Shown here: positions 1-11,313 of the stretch, piece by piece
Layout of the letters: each line of letters starts with the position of its first letter
How positions within the stretch are numbered: the stretch's first letter is position 1
Source: Pseudomonas sp. MM213
GTDB lineage: Bacteria; Pseudomonadota; Gammaproteobacteria; Pseudomonadales; Pseudomonadaceae
Length of the DNA: 64,000 nucleotides
Direction of reading: 5' to 3'
Assembly (NCBI RefSeq): GCF_020423045.1
Contig: NZ_CP081943.1
Location: 2,294,001-2,358,000, forward strand
Notes under the pieces: generated by a model
Database searches by the model: none
What the model was told of the DNA's origin: nothing
Seen by the model: only the letters and a program-made list of their open reading frames with translations
Position numbers and translations under genes: made by a program

Positions 1-606
1 ACCGACGCTAACGCGGCTGACCTGCTGACTTCCGACTGCGACCCGTACGACCAGCCATTCGTGACTGGCGAACGTACCCAGGAAGGCTTCTACAAAGTGC
101 GCGCTGGCCTGGACCAGGCAATCGCTCGCGGCCTGGCTTACGCTCCGTACGCCGACCTGATCTGGTGCGAAACCGCCAAGCCGGACCTGGACGAAGCCCG
201 TCGCTTCGCTGAAGCGATCAAGAAGGAATACCCGGACCAACTGCTGTCGTACAACTGCTCGCCTTCCTTCAACTGGAAGAAAAACCTGGACGACGCGACC
301 ATCGCCAAGTTCCAGCGCGAACTGTCCGCCATGGGTTACAAGCACCAGTTCATCACCCTGGCCGGCATTCACAACATGTGGCACAGCATGTTCAACCTGG
401 CGCACGACTACGCCCGCAACGACATGACTGCCTACGTGAAGCTGCAAGAGCAGGAATTCGCCGACGCCGCCAAGGGTTACACCTTCGTGGCTCACCAGCA
501 GGAAGTGGGCACCGGCTACTTCGACGACATGACCACCGTGATCCAGGGCGGCTCTTCGTCGGTTACCGCACTGACCGGTTCGACTGAAGAAGAACAGTTC
601 CACTGA
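1..606 (+). CDS. aceA: Isocitrate lyase, C-terminal part (5' end outside window)
   Basis: The reading frame is open from base 1 and ends with TGA at 604-606, so this is the last 201 codons of a protein usually about 440 residues long in Pseudomonas. Isocitrate lyase splits isocitrate into glyoxylate and succinate, the first step of the glyoxylate shunt used on acetate and fatty acids. The visible part contains the active-site motif [10 protein letters not shown] near codons 86-95 and the family's typical end TEEEQFH. The catalytic KKCGH segment lies upstream of the window. A strong intrinsic terminator follows at 674-703. Identification by motif and overall similarity is firm. Confidence 0.95.
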   Translation, partial: TDANAADLLTSDCDPYDQPFVTGERTQEGFYKVRAGLDQAIARGLAYAPYADLIWCETAKPDLDEARRFAEAIKKEYPDQLLSYNCSPSFNWKKNLDDATIAKFQRELSAMGYKHQFITLAGIHNMWHSMFNLAHDYARNDMTAYVKLQEQEFADAAKGYTFVAHQQEVGTGYFDDMTTVIQGGSSSVTALTGSTEEEQFH

Positions 607-673
607 TCTGCTTCGCCTGAACGAACGGCCGTTGCGGACCGAATAAAAAGCTAACCGCAACGCCGCACATCTG

Positions 674-703
674 ACGCCCCGACTGGTTCGGGGCGTTTTT
701 TTT
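674..703 (+). terminator. Rho-independent terminator of aceA
   Basis: A seven-pair GC stem CGCCCCG/CGGGGCG (675-681 with 689-695), extended by an A-T pair, is followed by eight T residues at 696-703. It lies 70 bases after the aceA stop. Confidence 0.9.
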
Positions 704-730
704 GCGTTCATTTTTTACACGATACGGCCC

Positions 731-837
731 CTGTAGGAGCGAGCGGTGCGGCGATCCGACTTGCCCGCGAAGAATGCGCCGCCGTGCTTCTGGCATACCG
801 CGTCATCGTTCTTCGCGGGCAAGCCTCGCTCCTACAG
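731..837. repeat. REP pair (BIME), long variant on the left arm
   Basis: Two inverted REP elements: CTGTAGGAGCGAG at 731 and the complementary CTCGCTCCTACAG ending at 837. The right arm is the usual GCGGGCAAGCCTCGCTCC form. The left arm carries extra bases (GGTGCGGCGATCCGA) between GAGCGAGC and CTTGCCCGCG. The same long variant recurs at 41460-41504. Confidence 0.85.
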
Positions 838-1267
838 AGGGTGGGGACGGTGGTGATTCAGGAAAAATCCTTGATCCAGCGCAGTTTCACGATCAGAAAA
901 ACAGGGTAAAACGGTGCCGCCCGCTACTTGCAGTAACGCGCATATAAGACAACTTTCCACCCACCTACCCGTTAAACAGTTTGAAAACCGCTTCAAACAA
1001 TATTGATTATCATTTAGCTCAAACTATGTTCGTTACATTCCCTACAAAACATAATTGATGAAAAGCCTGCTAATGCCCGCAACGCATGGGCTGCGGGACT
1101 TTGGAGGTGCGCTATGTCCTTATTCCTATAAATAATTTCGCTATAGGAATTTTACTTGCACGGTGTTGTGCCATAAAATCAGCGGGATTGATTGCTGCGA
1201 CATATCGTCACTGCTTTGTTTCTTTTTCAAGCTCAGAGACCTTTGCTCTCTGTTAAGGATTACCAGC
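838..1267 (+). promoter_or_regulatory. Leader region of the nuo operon
   Basis: This AT-richer 430-base stretch between the REP pair and nuoA must carry the nuo promoter, although I cannot fix one convincing -35/-10 pair. It contains a perfect 7-bp inverted repeat GTTTGAA/TTCAAAC (979-998), a CCCGCA/TGCGGG hairpin (1076-1097), a five-codon open frame with a strong ribosome site (GGAGG at 1103-1107, ATG at 1114, TAA at 1129-1131), and a perfect 9-bp inverted repeat ATTCCTATA/TATAGGAAT (1122-1150) overlapping the end of that mini-frame. No larger gene is visible. Confidence 0.5.
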
Positions 1268-1681
1268 ATGCCCGAAGCGACAGGACTCATGGCCCACAAC
1301 TGGGGCTTTGCCATTTTCCTTCTGGGCGTCGTCGGCCTTTGCGCCTTCATGCTCGGCGTCTCCAGCCTCCTCGGGTCAAAAGCCTGGGGCCGCAGCAAAA
1401 ACGAACCGTTCGAGTCCGGCATGCTACCTACAGGTGGCGCCCGCTTACGGCTCTCAGCCAAATTCTATCTGGTCGCGATGCTCTTCGTGATCTTCGATAT
1501 CGAAGCCCTTTTTCTCTTTGCCTGGTCTGTGTCCGTCCGCGAAAGCGGCTGGACCGGATTCGTCGAAGCTCTCGTTTTCATAGCAATTCTGTTGGCAGGC
1601 CTTGTCTACCTATTCCGAGTGGGCGCCCTTGACTGGGCTCCGGAAGCTCGTCGTAAGCGGCAAGCGAAGCTGAAACAATGA
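1268..1681 (+). CDS. nuoA: NADH-quinone oxidoreductase subunit A
   Basis: A 137-residue membrane subunit of respiratory complex I with three hydrophobic segments (about residues 12-34, 64-85 and 93-113). NuoA helps form the quinone-proximal end of the membrane arm; the acidic stretch FDIEALFLF near residue 76 is family-typical. I chose ATG 1268 because AAGGA (1255-1259) sits eight bases upstream. The frame is open further upstream from 1163, but that extension is not hydrophobic in the family pattern and has no ribosome site. It is the first gene of a complete 13-gene operon; nuoB follows after 10 bases. Confidence 0.95.
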   Translation: MPEATGLMAHNWGFAIFLLGVVGLCAFMLGVSSLLGSKAWGRSKNEPFESGMLPTGGARLRLSAKFYLVAMLFVIFDIEALFLFAWSVSVRESGWTGFVEALVFIAILLAGLVYLFRVGALDWAPEARRKRQAKLKQ

Positions 1682-1691
1682 GGCTTTGGCA

Positions 1692-2366
1692 ATGCAATAC
1701 AATCTCACCAGGATCGACCCCGATGCTCCTAACGAGCAGTATCCGATTGGCGAACGGGAAACCGTTTCCGATCCGTTAGAAGATCAAGTCCACAAAAACA
1801 TCTTCATGGGCAAGCTCGAAGACGTGCTTAACGGCACGATCAACTGGGGGCGCAAGAACTCCCTGTGGCCGTATAACTTCGGCCTTTCGTGCTGCTACGT
1901 GGAAATGACCACCGCCTTCACGGCGCCCCACGACATCGCGCGCTTTGGCGCGGAGGTTATCCGGGCATCGCCGCGTCAGGCGGATTTCATGGTTATCGCC
2001 GGTACCTGCTTCATCAAGATGGCGCCGATCATTCAGCGTCTCTACGAGCAAATGCTCGAACCTAAATGGGTCATCTCCATGGGTTCGTGCGCCAACTCCG
2101 GTGGCATGTACGACATCTACTCAGTCGTTCAAGGGGTGGACAAGTTCCTGCCCGTGGACGTCTACGTGCCTGGCTGCCCGCCTCGTCCTGAAGCTTTTCT
2201 GCAAGGCTTGATGCTCTTGCAGGAGTCGATTGGACAGGAGCGTCGTCCGCTTTCCTGGGTCGTTGGCGATCAAGGCGTGTATCGCGCCGAGATGCCTTCC
2301 GAGAAGGACAAGCGCCGCGAACAGCGAATCGCAGTCACCAACCTGCGCAGCCCCGACGAAGTCTGA
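1692..2366 (+). CDS. nuoB: NADH-quinone oxidoreductase subunit B
   Basis: A 224-residue peripheral-arm subunit that binds the terminal [4Fe-4S] cluster N2, which hands electrons to quinone. The four expected ligands are present: the adjacent pair Cys67-Cys68 in GLSCCYVEM, Cys133 in GSCANSGG and Cys162 in VPGCPPRPE. The start at ATG 1692 is favoured because GAGG at 1680-1683 lies eight bases upstream and overlaps the nuoA stop codon, suggesting translational coupling. An in-frame TTG two codons earlier is the only alternative. A 72-base gap separates it from nuoCD. Confidence 0.96.
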   Translation: MQYNLTRIDPDAPNEQYPIGERETVSDPLEDQVHKNIFMGKLEDVLNGTINWGRKNSLWPYNFGLSCCYVEMTTAFTAPHDIARFGAEVIRASPRQADFMVIAGTCFIKMAPIIQRLYEQMLEPKWVISMGSCANSGGMYDIYSVVQGVDKFLPVDVYVPGCPPRPEAFLQGLMLLQESIGQERRPLSWVVGDQGVYRAEMPSEKDKRREQRIAVTNLRSPDEV

Positions 2367-2432
2367 TCCAGATCTGCTTCTTATATAGAACGAGACACTG
2401 GCTTCATTCTTTACGTTGACCGAAAGCGATAA

Positions 2433-4223
<1,791 letters not shown>

Positions 4224-4225
4224 GC

Positions 4226-4723
4226 ATGAACAGCACGCTTATCCAGACAGACCGTTTCACCTTGAGTGAAACCGAGCGCTCGGCCATCGAGCACGAGCTG
4301 CATCACTACGAAGACCCGCGCGCGGCGTCGATCGAAGCCCTGAAGATCGTCCAGAAGGAACGTGGCTGGGTGCCTGACGGCGCCCTGTACGCGATCGGCG
4401 AGATCCTCGGCATCCCGGCGAGCGACGTTGAAGGCGTGGCGACTTTCTATAGCCAGATCTTCCGTCAGCCAGTCGGTCGCCACATCATTCGCGTCTGCGA
4501 CAGCATGGTCTGCTACATCGGCGGCCATGAATCGGTAGTCAGCGAGATCCAGAGCAAACTCGGCATCGGCCTGGGCCAGACCACCGCCGACGGTCGTTTC
4601 ACCCTGCTGCCGGTCTGCTGCCTCGGCAACTGCGACAAGGCGCCGGCGTTGATGATCGACGACGACACTTTCGGTGATGTGCAGCCTGCCGGCGTTGCCA
4701 AATTGCTCGAGGGCTACGTATGA
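4226..4723 (+). CDS. nuoE: NADH-quinone oxidoreductase subunit E
   Basis: A 165-residue thioredoxin-fold subunit of the NADH-dehydrogenase module, carrying the [2Fe-2S] cluster N1a. The ligand pattern is visible as CDSMVC (C-x4-C, about residues 91-96) and CLGNC (C-x3-C, about 132-136). It works with NuoF and NuoG at the tip of the cytoplasmic arm. Its TGA overlaps the ATG of nuoF in an ATGA arrangement (4720-4723), so the two are translationally coupled. Confidence 0.95.
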   Translation: MNSTLIQTDRFTLSETERSAIEHELHHYEDPRAASIEALKIVQKERGWVPDGALYAIGEILGIPASDVEGVATFYSQIFRQPVGRHIIRVCDSMVCYIGGHESVVSEIQSKLGIGLGQTTADGRFTLLPVCCLGNCDKAPALMIDDDTFGDVQPAGVAKLLEGYV

Positions 4724-6075
4724 CCCTGACTTCCTTCGGTCCTGCCAACCGCATCAAGCGTTCGGCCGAGACTCACCCGCTGACCTGGCGTCTGCGTGAC
4801 GACGGCGAAGCTGTCTGGCTCGACGAGTACCAGGCCAAGAACGGTTACGCGGCTGCGCGCAAAGCCTTCGCCGACATGGCTCAGGACGACATCGTCCAGA
4901 CCGTGAAAGACGCCGGCCTGAAAGGTCGCGGCGGTGCAGGCTTCCCCACGGGCGTGAAGTGGGGCCTGATGCCGAAAGACGAATCCATCAACATCCGCTA
5001 CCTGCTGTGCAACGCGGATGAAATGGAGCCGAACACCTGGAAAGACCGCATGCTGATGGAGCAACTGCCCCATCTGCTGATCGAAGGCATGCTGATCAGT
5101 GCCCGCGCGCTGAAAACCTACCGTGGCTACATCTTCCTGCGTGGCGAATACACCACCGCCGCCAAGCACCTCAACCGTGCCGTGGAAGAAGCCAAGGCAG
5201 CTGGCCTTTTGGGCAAGAACATCCTGGGCAGCGGCTTCGATTTCGAGCTGTTCGTCCACACCGGCGCCGGGCGTTACATCTGCGGTGAAGAAACCGCACT
5301 GATCAACTCCCTCGAAGGCCGCCGCGCCAACCCGCGCTCCAAGCCGCCCTTCCCTGCCGCCGTTGGCGTGTGGGGCAAGCCGACTTGCGTGAACAACGTT
5401 GAAACCCTGTGCAACGTCCCGGCGATCATTGCCGATGGCGTGGACTGGTACAAATCGTTGGCTCGCGAAGGCAGTGAAGACATGGGCACCAAGCTCATGG
5501 GCTTCTCCGGCAAGGTCAAGAACCCGGGCCTGTGGGAATTGCCATTCGGCGTCACCGGTCGCGAGTTGTTCGAAGACTACGCCGGCGGCATGCGCGACGG
5601 TTACAAGCTCAAGGCCTGGCAGCCAGGCGGCGCCGGTACCGGCTTCCTGTTGCCTGAACACCTGGACGCACAAATGTACGCCGGCGGCATCGCCAAAGTG
5701 GGCACCCGTATGGGTACCGGCCTGGCCATGGCGGTGGATGACAGCGTCAACATGGTTTCCCTGCTGCGTAACATGGAGCAGTTCTTCGCCCGCGAATCCT
5801 GCGGCTTCTGCACCCCTTGCCGCGATGGCCTGCCATGGAGCGTCAAGCTGCTGATGGCCATCGAGAACGGCGAAGGCCAGCCAGGCGACATCGAGACCCT
5901 GCTGGGTCTGGTCGGTTTCCTCGGCCCAGGCAAGACCTTCTGTGCTCACGCACCGGGTGCCGTGGAGCCGTTGGGCAGCGCAATCAAATACTTCCGCCAT
6001 GAGTTCGAAGCCGGCATCGCGCCTGTCAGCGCCGTCGTCCCGCCTCTGGCAAGGCCGATCGTAGTCGGCGCTTAA
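4720..6075 (+). CDS. nuoF: NADH-quinone oxidoreductase subunit F
   Basis: A 451-residue flavoprotein subunit that oxidises NADH with FMN and passes electrons to cluster N3. The NADH/FMN glycine-rich loop [10 protein letters not shown] is near residue 70, and a second conserved block [14 protein letters not shown] near 187. The [4Fe-4S] ligands are [10 protein letters not shown] near residue 358 plus a later cysteine in KTFCAHAPG near 407. It overlaps nuoE by four bases. A 137-base gap with a strong hairpin separates it from nuoG, the largest gap in the operon. Confidence 0.96.
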   Translation: MTLTSFGPANRIKRSAETHPLTWRLRDDGEAVWLDEYQAKNGYAAARKAFADMAQDDIVQTVKDAGLKGRGGAGFPTGVKWGLMPKDESINIRYLLCNADEMEPNTWKDRMLMEQLPHLLIEGMLISARALKTYRGYIFLRGEYTTAAKHLNRAVEEAKAAGLLGKNILGSGFDFELFVHTGAGRYICGEETALINSLEGRRANPRSKPPFPAAVGVWGKPTCVNNVETLCNVPAIIADGVDWYKSLAREGSEDMGTKLMGFSGKVKNPGLWELPFGVTGRELFEDYAGGMRDGYKLKAWQPGGAGTGFLLPEHLDAQMYAGGIAKVGTRMGTGLAMAVDDSVNMVSLLRNMEQFFARESCGFCTPCRDGLPWSVKLLMAIENGEGQPGDIETLLGLVGFLGPGKTFCAHAPGAVEPLGSAIKYFRHEFEAGIAPVSAVVPPLARPIVVGA

Positions 6076-6080
6076 CGCTT

Positions 6081-6112
6081 AAAAAAGGCGAACGGTCCGT
6101 GCCGTTCGCCTT
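6081..6112 (-). terminator. Hairpin between nuoF and nuoG, terminator-like on the minus strand
   Basis: An 11-bp perfect stem AAGGCGAACGG (6085-6095) / CCGTTCGCCTT (6102-6112) with a six-base loop. Reading the minus strand, it is followed at once by six T residues (complement of 6081-6086), the textbook intrinsic terminator form. Reading the plus (coding) strand there is no T tract after the stem, so it should not stop nuo transcription strongly. Confidence 0.55.
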
Positions 6113-6212
6113 CTCGTGTGATGACGCCTTGAACGGCTGTGTTGATTCACGCGAATAACAAGATTCCATTAGCCACGCCCGCTGACACCGGGCCAACGAA
6201 GAACTTTGAACC

Positions 6213-8927
6213 ATGGCCACTATCCACGTAGACGGCAAAGAGCTCGAAGTCGATGGGGCAGACAACCTGTTACAGGCATGTCTGTCGCTAGGCCTCGATA
6301 TCCCTTATTTCTGCTGGCACCCTGCCCTTGGCAGCGTTGGCGCTTGCCGCCAGTGCGCGGTCAAGCAGTACACCGACGAGAACGACACCCGTGGTCGCAT
6401 CGTCATGTCCTGCATGACCCCTGCCACCGACGGCACCTGGATCTCCATCGAAGATGAAGAGTCCAAGGCCTTCCGCGCCAGTGTTGTTGAATGGCTGATG
6501 ACCAACCACCCGCACGACTGCCCGGTCTGCGAGGAAGGCGGTCACTGCCACCTGCAAGACATGACCGTGATGACCGGCCACAACGAGCGCCGTTATCGCT
6601 TCACCAAGCGTACCCACCAGAACCAGCAACTGGGCCCGTTCATTTCCCACGAAATGAACCGCTGCATCGCTTGCTACCGCTGCGTACGCTTCTATAAGGA
6701 TTACGCTGGCGGCACCGACCTTGGTGTGTTCGGCGCCCACGACAACGTGTACTTCGGTCGCGTTGAAGACGGCGTACTGGAAAGCGAATTCTCCGGCAAC
6801 CTCACCGAGGTCTGCCCGACCGGTGTGTTCACCGACAAGACTCACTCCGAGCGCTACAACCGCAAGTGGGACATGCAGTTCTCGCCGAGCATCTGCCATG
6901 GCTGCTCCAGCGGTTGCAACATCTCCCCGGGCGAGCGTTACGGCGAACTGCGTCGGATCGAAAACCGCTTCAACGGTTCGGTCAACCAGTACTTCCTGTG
7001 CGACCGTGGCCGTTTCGGCTATGGCTACGTCAACCGCGAAGACCGCCCGCGTCAGCCTCTGCTGGCCAACGGCACCAAGCTGAGCCTCGACGAAGCGCTG
7101 GATAAAGCGGCTGACCTGCTGCGCGGTCGCAACATCGTCGGTATCGGTTCGCCGCGTGCCAGCCTCGAAAGCAACTACGCGTTGCGCGAGCTGGTCGGCG
7201 CCGAGCACTTCTACTCCGGTATCGAAGCCGCCGAGCTGGAACGCATTCGTCTGGTCATGCAGGTGCTGAAAGACAGCCCGCTGCCGATCCCGAACATGCG
7301 CGACATCGAAGATCACGACGCCATCTTCGTCCTCGGCGAAGACCTGACCCAGACCGCCGCCCGTATGGCGCTGTCCCTGCGTCAATCGGTCAAGGGCAAG
7401 GCAGAAGACATGGCCGACTCCATGCGCGTTCAGCCTTGGCTCGACGCTGCGGTGAAGAACATCGGTCAGCACGAGCTGAACCCGCTGTTCATCGCCAGCC
7501 TGGCTGAAACCAAGCTCGACGACATCGCCGAAGAGTGCGTTCACGCCGCTCCAGACGACCTGGCCCGCATCGGTTTCGCCGTGGCTCACGCCCTCGATGC
7601 CAGCGCCCCAGCGGTTGAAGGCCTCGACGCCGAAGCCCTCGAACTGGCCAAGCGCATTGCCGACGCCCTGCTCGCGGCCAAGCGCCCACTGATCATTGCC
7701 GGTACCTCGCTGGGTTCCAAAGCATTGATCGAAGCCGCCGCGAACATCGCCAAAGCCCTGAAGCTGCGCGAGAAGAACGGTTCCATCAGCCTGATCGTGC
7801 CAGAGGCCAACAGCCTCGGCCTGGCCATGCTCGGTGGCGAATCGGTCGACGCCGCGCTGCAAGCGGTGATCGATGGCAAGGCCGACGCCATCGTCGTGCT
7901 GGAAAACGATCTGTACACCCGTACCGACAAAGCCCGTGTCGATGCCGCCCTGACCGCCGCGAAAGTGGTGATCGTTGCCGACCACCAGAAAACCGCCACC
8001 AGCGATCGCGCGCACCTGGTTCTGCCAGCCGCCAGCTTCGCTGAAGGCGACGGTACGCTGGTCAGCCAGGAAGGCCGCGCCCAGCGCTTCTTCCAGGTCT
8101 TCGATCCGAAGTACATGGACGCGAGCATCCTGGTTCACGAAGGCTGGCGCTGGCTGCATGCCCTGCGCGCTACCTTGCTGAACCAGCCGATCGACTGGAC
8201 CCAACTGGACCACGTCACCGCTGCCGTCGCTGCAAGCACGCCGCAACTGAACCGCATCGTCGATGCCGCACCGTCCGCCTCGTTCCGCATCAAGGGCATG
8301 AAGCTTGCCCGCGAACCGCTGCGTTACTCGGGTCGTACCGCCATGCGCGCTGACATCAACGTGCACGAACCGCGTACCCCGCAAGACAAGGACACCGCGT
8401 TCGCCTTCTCCATGGAAGGTTACTCGGGCTCGGCCGAACCGCGTCAGCAAGTGCCTTTCGCCTGGTCTCCGGGCTGGAACTCGCCGCAAGCCTGGAACAA
8501 GTTCCAGGACGAAGTTGGTGGTCACATCCGCGCTGGCGACCCGGGCACCCGCCTGATCGAAAGCACCGGTGATTCGCTGAACTGGTTCTCGGCTGTTCCG
8601 CGCGCCTTCAACCCGGCGCCGGGCACCTGGCAGGTCGTGCCGTTCTTCCACCTGCTCGGCAGCGAAGAGAACTCTTCGAAAGCCGCACCGGTTCAGGAAC
8701 GCATCCCGGCCGCCTACGTCGCCTTGGCCAAGTCCGAAGCGGATCGCCTGGGTGTCAACGACGGTGCCCTGCTGAGCTTGAACGTTGCCGGCCAGACCCT
8801 GCGTCTGCCGCTGCGCATCAACGAAGAGCTGGGTGCTGGCCTGGTCGCATTGCCGGCCGGTATCGCGGGCATTCCGCCAGCGATCTTTGGCAAATCCGTT
8901 GACGGTCTGCAGGAGGCAGCTCAATGA
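6213..8927 (+). CDS. nuoG: NADH-quinone oxidoreductase subunit G
   Basis: A 904-residue iron-sulfur subunit of the NADH module, distantly related to molybdopterin oxidoreductases. The N-terminal [2Fe-2S] ligands lie around residues 33-65 ([20 protein letters not shown]). The HxxxCxxCxxxxxC set ([12 protein letters not shown]) is near residue 100, and the N6 set ([10 protein letters not shown] and later CPTGVF) near 150-205. The extra cluster N7 is represented by CHGCSSGC near 228 plus FLCDRG near 264; only some bacterial NuoG proteins keep it. The start is ATG 6213, with no strong ribosome site. Its stop overlaps the nuoH start by four bases. Confidence 0.96.
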   Translation: MATIHVDGKELEVDGADNLLQACLSLGLDIPYFCWHPALGSVGACRQCAVKQYTDENDTRGRIVMSCMTPATDGTWISIEDEESKAFRASVVEWLMTNHPHDCPVCEEGGHCHLQDMTVMTGHNERRYRFTKRTHQNQQLGPFISHEMNRCIACYRCVRFYKDYAGGTDLGVFGAHDNVYFGRVEDGVLESEFSGNLTEVCPTGVFTDKTHSERYNRKWDMQFSPSICHGCSSGCNISPGERYGELRRIENRFNGSVNQYFLCDRGRFGYGYVNREDRPRQPLLANGTKLSLDEALDKAADLLRGRNIVGIGSPRASLESNYALRELVGAEHFYSGIEAAELERIRLVMQVLKDSPLPIPNMRDIEDHDAIFVLGEDLTQTAARMALSLRQSVKGKAEDMADSMRVQPWLDAAVKNIGQHELNPLFIASLAETKLDDIAEECVHAAPDDLARIGFAVAHALDASAPAVEGLDAEALELAKRIADALLAAKRPLIIAGTSLGSKALIEAAANIAKALKLREKNGSISLIVPEANSLGLAMLGGESVDAALQAVIDGKADAIVVLENDLYTRTDKARVDAALTAAKVVIVADHQKTATSDRAHLVLPAASFAEGDGTLVSQEGRAQRFFQVFDPKYMDASILVHEGWRWLHALRATLLNQPIDWTQLDHVTAAVAASTPQLNRIVDAAPSASFRIKGMKLAREPLRYSGRTAMRADINVHEPRTPQDKDTAFAFSMEGYSGSAEPRQQVPFAWSPGWNSPQAWNKFQDEVGGHIRAGDPGTRLIESTGDSLNWFSAVPRAFNPAPGTWQVVPFFHLLGSEENSSKAAPVQERIPAAYVALAKSEADRLGVNDGALLSLNVAGQTLRLPLRINEELGAGLVALPAGIAGIPPAIFGKSVDGLQEAAQ

Positions 8928-9931
8928 CCTGGTTCACGCCTGAAGTGATTGACGTGATCATCGCGGTCCTCAAGGCCATCGTGATTCTGCTCGCCGTGGT
9001 GGTGTGCGGCGCGCTGCTGAGCTGGGTCGAGCGTCGTCTGCTCGCCCTCTGGCAGGACCGTTACGGTCCGAACCGCGTCGGCCCGTTCGGCGCGTTCCAG
9101 ATCGCGGCCGACATGATCAAGATGTTCTTCAAGGAAGACTGGACCCCGCCGTTCGCCGACAAGATGATCTTCACCCTGGCACCGGTCGTGGCCATGAGCG
9201 CCCTGCTGATTGCCTTCGCGATCATCCCGATCACCCCGACCTGGGGCGTGGCGGACATCAACATCGGCATCCTGTTCTTCTTCGCCATGGCCGGTCTGTC
9301 GGTCTACGCGGTGTTGTTCGCCGGCTGGTCGAGCAACAACAAGTTCGCCCTGCTGGGCAGCTTGCGGGCCTCGGCACAGACCGTGTCGTACGAAGTGTTC
9401 ATGGGCCTGTCGCTGATGGGCATCGTGATCCAGGTCGGCTCGTTCAACATGCGCGACATCGTTGAATACCAAGCGCAGAACCTGTGGTTCATCATTCCGC
9501 AGATCTTCGGTTTCCTGACCTTCTTCATCGCCGGCGTCGCCGTGACTCACCGTCACCCGTTCGACCAGCCGGAAGCGGAGCAGGAACTGGCTGACGGTTA
9601 CCACATTGAATACGCCGGCATGAAATGGGGCATGTTCTTCGTCGGCGAGTACATCGGCATCGTGTTGATTTCGGCGCTGCTGGTGACCTTGTTCTTCGGT
9701 GGCTGGCACGGTCCGTTCAACATTCTGCCGCAGATCCCGTTCATCTGGTTTGCACTGAAAACCGCGTTCTTCATCATGATCTTCATCCTGTTGCGCGCCT
9801 CGATTCCGCGCCCACGGTATGACCAAGTGATGGACTTCAGCTGGAAGTTCTGCCTGCCGCTGACCCTCGTCAACATGCTGGTGACCGCTGCGATCGTGTT
9901 GCTCAACACGCCCGCCGTCGCGGCTCAGTGA
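8924..9931 (+). CDS. nuoH: NADH-quinone oxidoreductase subunit H
   Basis: A 335-residue integral membrane subunit with about eight transmembrane segments. NuoH lies at the junction of the two arms and helps build the quinone channel. Conserved stretches include [19 protein letters not shown] near residue 28 and the acidic loop [12 protein letters not shown] near 211. AGGAGG at 8911-8916 precedes the ATG, which overlaps the nuoG stop (ATGA), so translation is coupled. Confidence 0.96.
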   Translation: MTWFTPEVIDVIIAVLKAIVILLAVVVCGALLSWVERRLLALWQDRYGPNRVGPFGAFQIAADMIKMFFKEDWTPPFADKMIFTLAPVVAMSALLIAFAIIPITPTWGVADINIGILFFFAMAGLSVYAVLFAGWSSNNKFALLGSLRASAQTVSYEVFMGLSLMGIVIQVGSFNMRDIVEYQAQNLWFIIPQIFGFLTFFIAGVAVTHRHPFDQPEAEQELADGYHIEYAGMKWGMFFVGEYIGIVLISALLVTLFFGGWHGPFNILPQIPFIWFALKTAFFIMIFILLRASIPRPRYDQVMDFSWKFCLPLTLVNMLVTAAIVLLNTPAVAAQ

Positions 9932-9943
9932 GGATAGAGAATC

Positions 9944-10489
9944 ATGAAGTACATATTTGACATCGTGCATGGCTTCTTCACCCAGCTTCGCAGCCTGGTG
10001 ATGATTTTCGGCCACGCCTTCCGCAAGCGCGACACGCTGCAGTACCCGGAAGAACCGGTCTACCTGCCGCCGCGCTACCGTGGCCGTATCGTCCTGACCC
10101 GCGACCCTGATGGCGAAGAGCGTTGTGTAGCCTGCAACCTGTGCGCCGTGGCGTGCCCGGTCGGGTGCATCTCGCTGCAGAAAGCTGAAACCGAAGACGG
10201 TCGCTGGTACCCGGACTTCTTCCGCATCAACTTCTCGCGCTGCATTTTCTGCGGCCTCTGCGAGGAAGCCTGCCCGACCACCGCGATCCAGCTGACACCG
10301 GATTTCGAGATGGCCGAGTTCAAACGTCAGGACCTGGTTTACGAGAAAGAAGATCTGCTGATCTCCGGCCCCGGCAAAAACCCTGATTACAACTTCTATC
10401 GTGTTGCAGGTATGGCGATTGCCGGGAAGCCGAAAGGCTCCGCGCAGAATGAAGCCGAACCGATCAACGTGAAGAGCTTGCTGCCTTAA
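9944..10489 (+). CDS. nuoI: NADH-quinone oxidoreductase subunit I
   Basis: A 181-residue ferredoxin-like subunit with two [4Fe-4S] clusters (N6a and N6b) that link NuoG to NuoB. The two ligand sets are [15 protein letters not shown] near residue 61 and [12 protein letters not shown] near 102, each in the CxxCxxCxxxCP form. An N-terminal amphipathic stretch probably docks it on the membrane arm. It sits 12 bases after nuoH, with a GAGGATAG ribosome site; nuoJ follows after nine bases. Confidence 0.96.
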   Translation: MKYIFDIVHGFFTQLRSLVMIFGHAFRKRDTLQYPEEPVYLPPRYRGRIVLTRDPDGEERCVACNLCAVACPVGCISLQKAETEDGRWYPDFFRINFSRCIFCGLCEEACPTTAIQLTPDFEMAEFKRQDLVYEKEDLLISGPGKNPDYNFYRVAGMAIAGKPKGSAQNEAEPINVKSLLP

Positions 10490-10498
10490 GGAAGAAAG

Positions 10499-11002
10499 AT
10501 GGAATTCGCTTTCTATTTCGCATCGGGTATCGCTGTGGTGTCCACGCTTCGCGTGATCACCCACACCAACCCTGTGCACGCCCTGCTCTACCTGATCATT
10601 TCGCTGATCGCCGTGGCCATGACGTTCTTCGCCCTCGGCGCACCGTTTGCCGGTGTTCTGGAAGTGATCGCCTACGCTGGCGCCATCATGGTGCTGTTCG
10701 TGTTCGTGGTGATGATGCTGAACCTGGGCCCCGCCTCGGTTCAGCAAGAGCGCGTCTGGCTCAAGCCCGGCATCTGGCTCGGCCCGGTGATTCTCGGCGC
10801 CCTGCTGCTGGCTGAACTGCTGTACGTGCTGTTCAGTCACCAGAGCGGCCAGGCCGTCGGCCACACCACCGTAGACGCCAAGGCCGTGGGCATCAGCCTG
10901 TTCGGTCCGTACCTGCTGGTGGTCGAACTCGCCTCGATGCTGCTGCTCGCCGCAGCCGTGACGGCGTTCCACTTGGGCCGTAACGAAGCCAAGGAGCAAT
11001 GA
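10499..11002 (+). CDS. nuoJ: NADH-quinone oxidoreductase subunit J
   Basis: A 167-residue membrane subunit with five predicted transmembrane segments. NuoJ contains the flexible third helix near the quinone site, here the block [18 protein letters not shown] near residue 59. AAGGAAGAAAG directly precedes the ATG at 10499. Its stop overlaps the first of two candidate nuoK ATGs. Confidence 0.95.
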   Translation: MEFAFYFASGIAVVSTLRVITHTNPVHALLYLIISLIAVAMTFFALGAPFAGVLEVIAYAGAIMVLFVFVVMMLNLGPASVQQERVWLKPGIWLGPVILGALLLAELLYVLFSHQSGQAVGHTTVDAKAVGISLFGPYLLVVELASMLLLAAAVTAFHLGRNEAKEQ

Positions 11003-11004
11003 CG

Positions 11005-11313
11005 ATGCCTGCTATCCCTTTGGAGCATGGTCTGGCGGTCGCCGGCATCCTGTTCTGCCTCGGTCTGGTCGGCCTGATGGTCCGCCGCAACATTCTCTTC
11101 GTGCTGATGAGCCTGGAGGTCATGATGAATGCCTCCGCGTTGGCGTTCATCGTTGCCGGTAGCCGCTGGGCGCAACCGGATGGACAGATCATGTTCATCC
11201 TGGTGATCAGCCTGGCAGCCGCCGAGGCCAGTATTGGCCTGGCGATCCTGCTGCAACTGTATCGCCGCTTCCACACGCTCGATATCGACGCTGCCAGTGA
11301 GATGCGCGGATGA
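11005..11313 (+). CDS. nuoK: NADH-quinone oxidoreductase subunit K
   Basis: A 102-residue subunit with three transmembrane helices. Membrane-embedded glutamates in [10 protein letters not shown] (near residue 36) and [10 protein letters not shown] (near 72) belong to the proton pathway. I prefer ATG 11005: AAGGAG (10991-10996) lies eight bases upstream of it but only two bases from the alternative ATG at 10999, which overlaps the nuoJ stop. The gene's own stop overlaps the nuoL start (ATGA at 11310). Confidence 0.93.
   Translation: MPAIPLEHGLAVAGILFCLGLVGLMVRRNILFVLMSLEVMMNASALAFIVAGSRWAQPDGQIMFILVISLAAAEASIGLAILLQLYRRFHTLDIDAASEMRG

Noticed and set aside
1003..1016. Possible Anr/Fnr box TTGAT-TATC-ATTTA upstream of nuoA
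   Set aside because: Only the left half fits TTGAT-N4-ATCAA; the right half has two mismatches, so I do not call it.
1163..1267. N-terminal extension of nuoA to an upstream start
   Set aside because: The added 35 residues have no ribosome site and are not part of the family; AAGGA sits at the right distance from ATG 1268.
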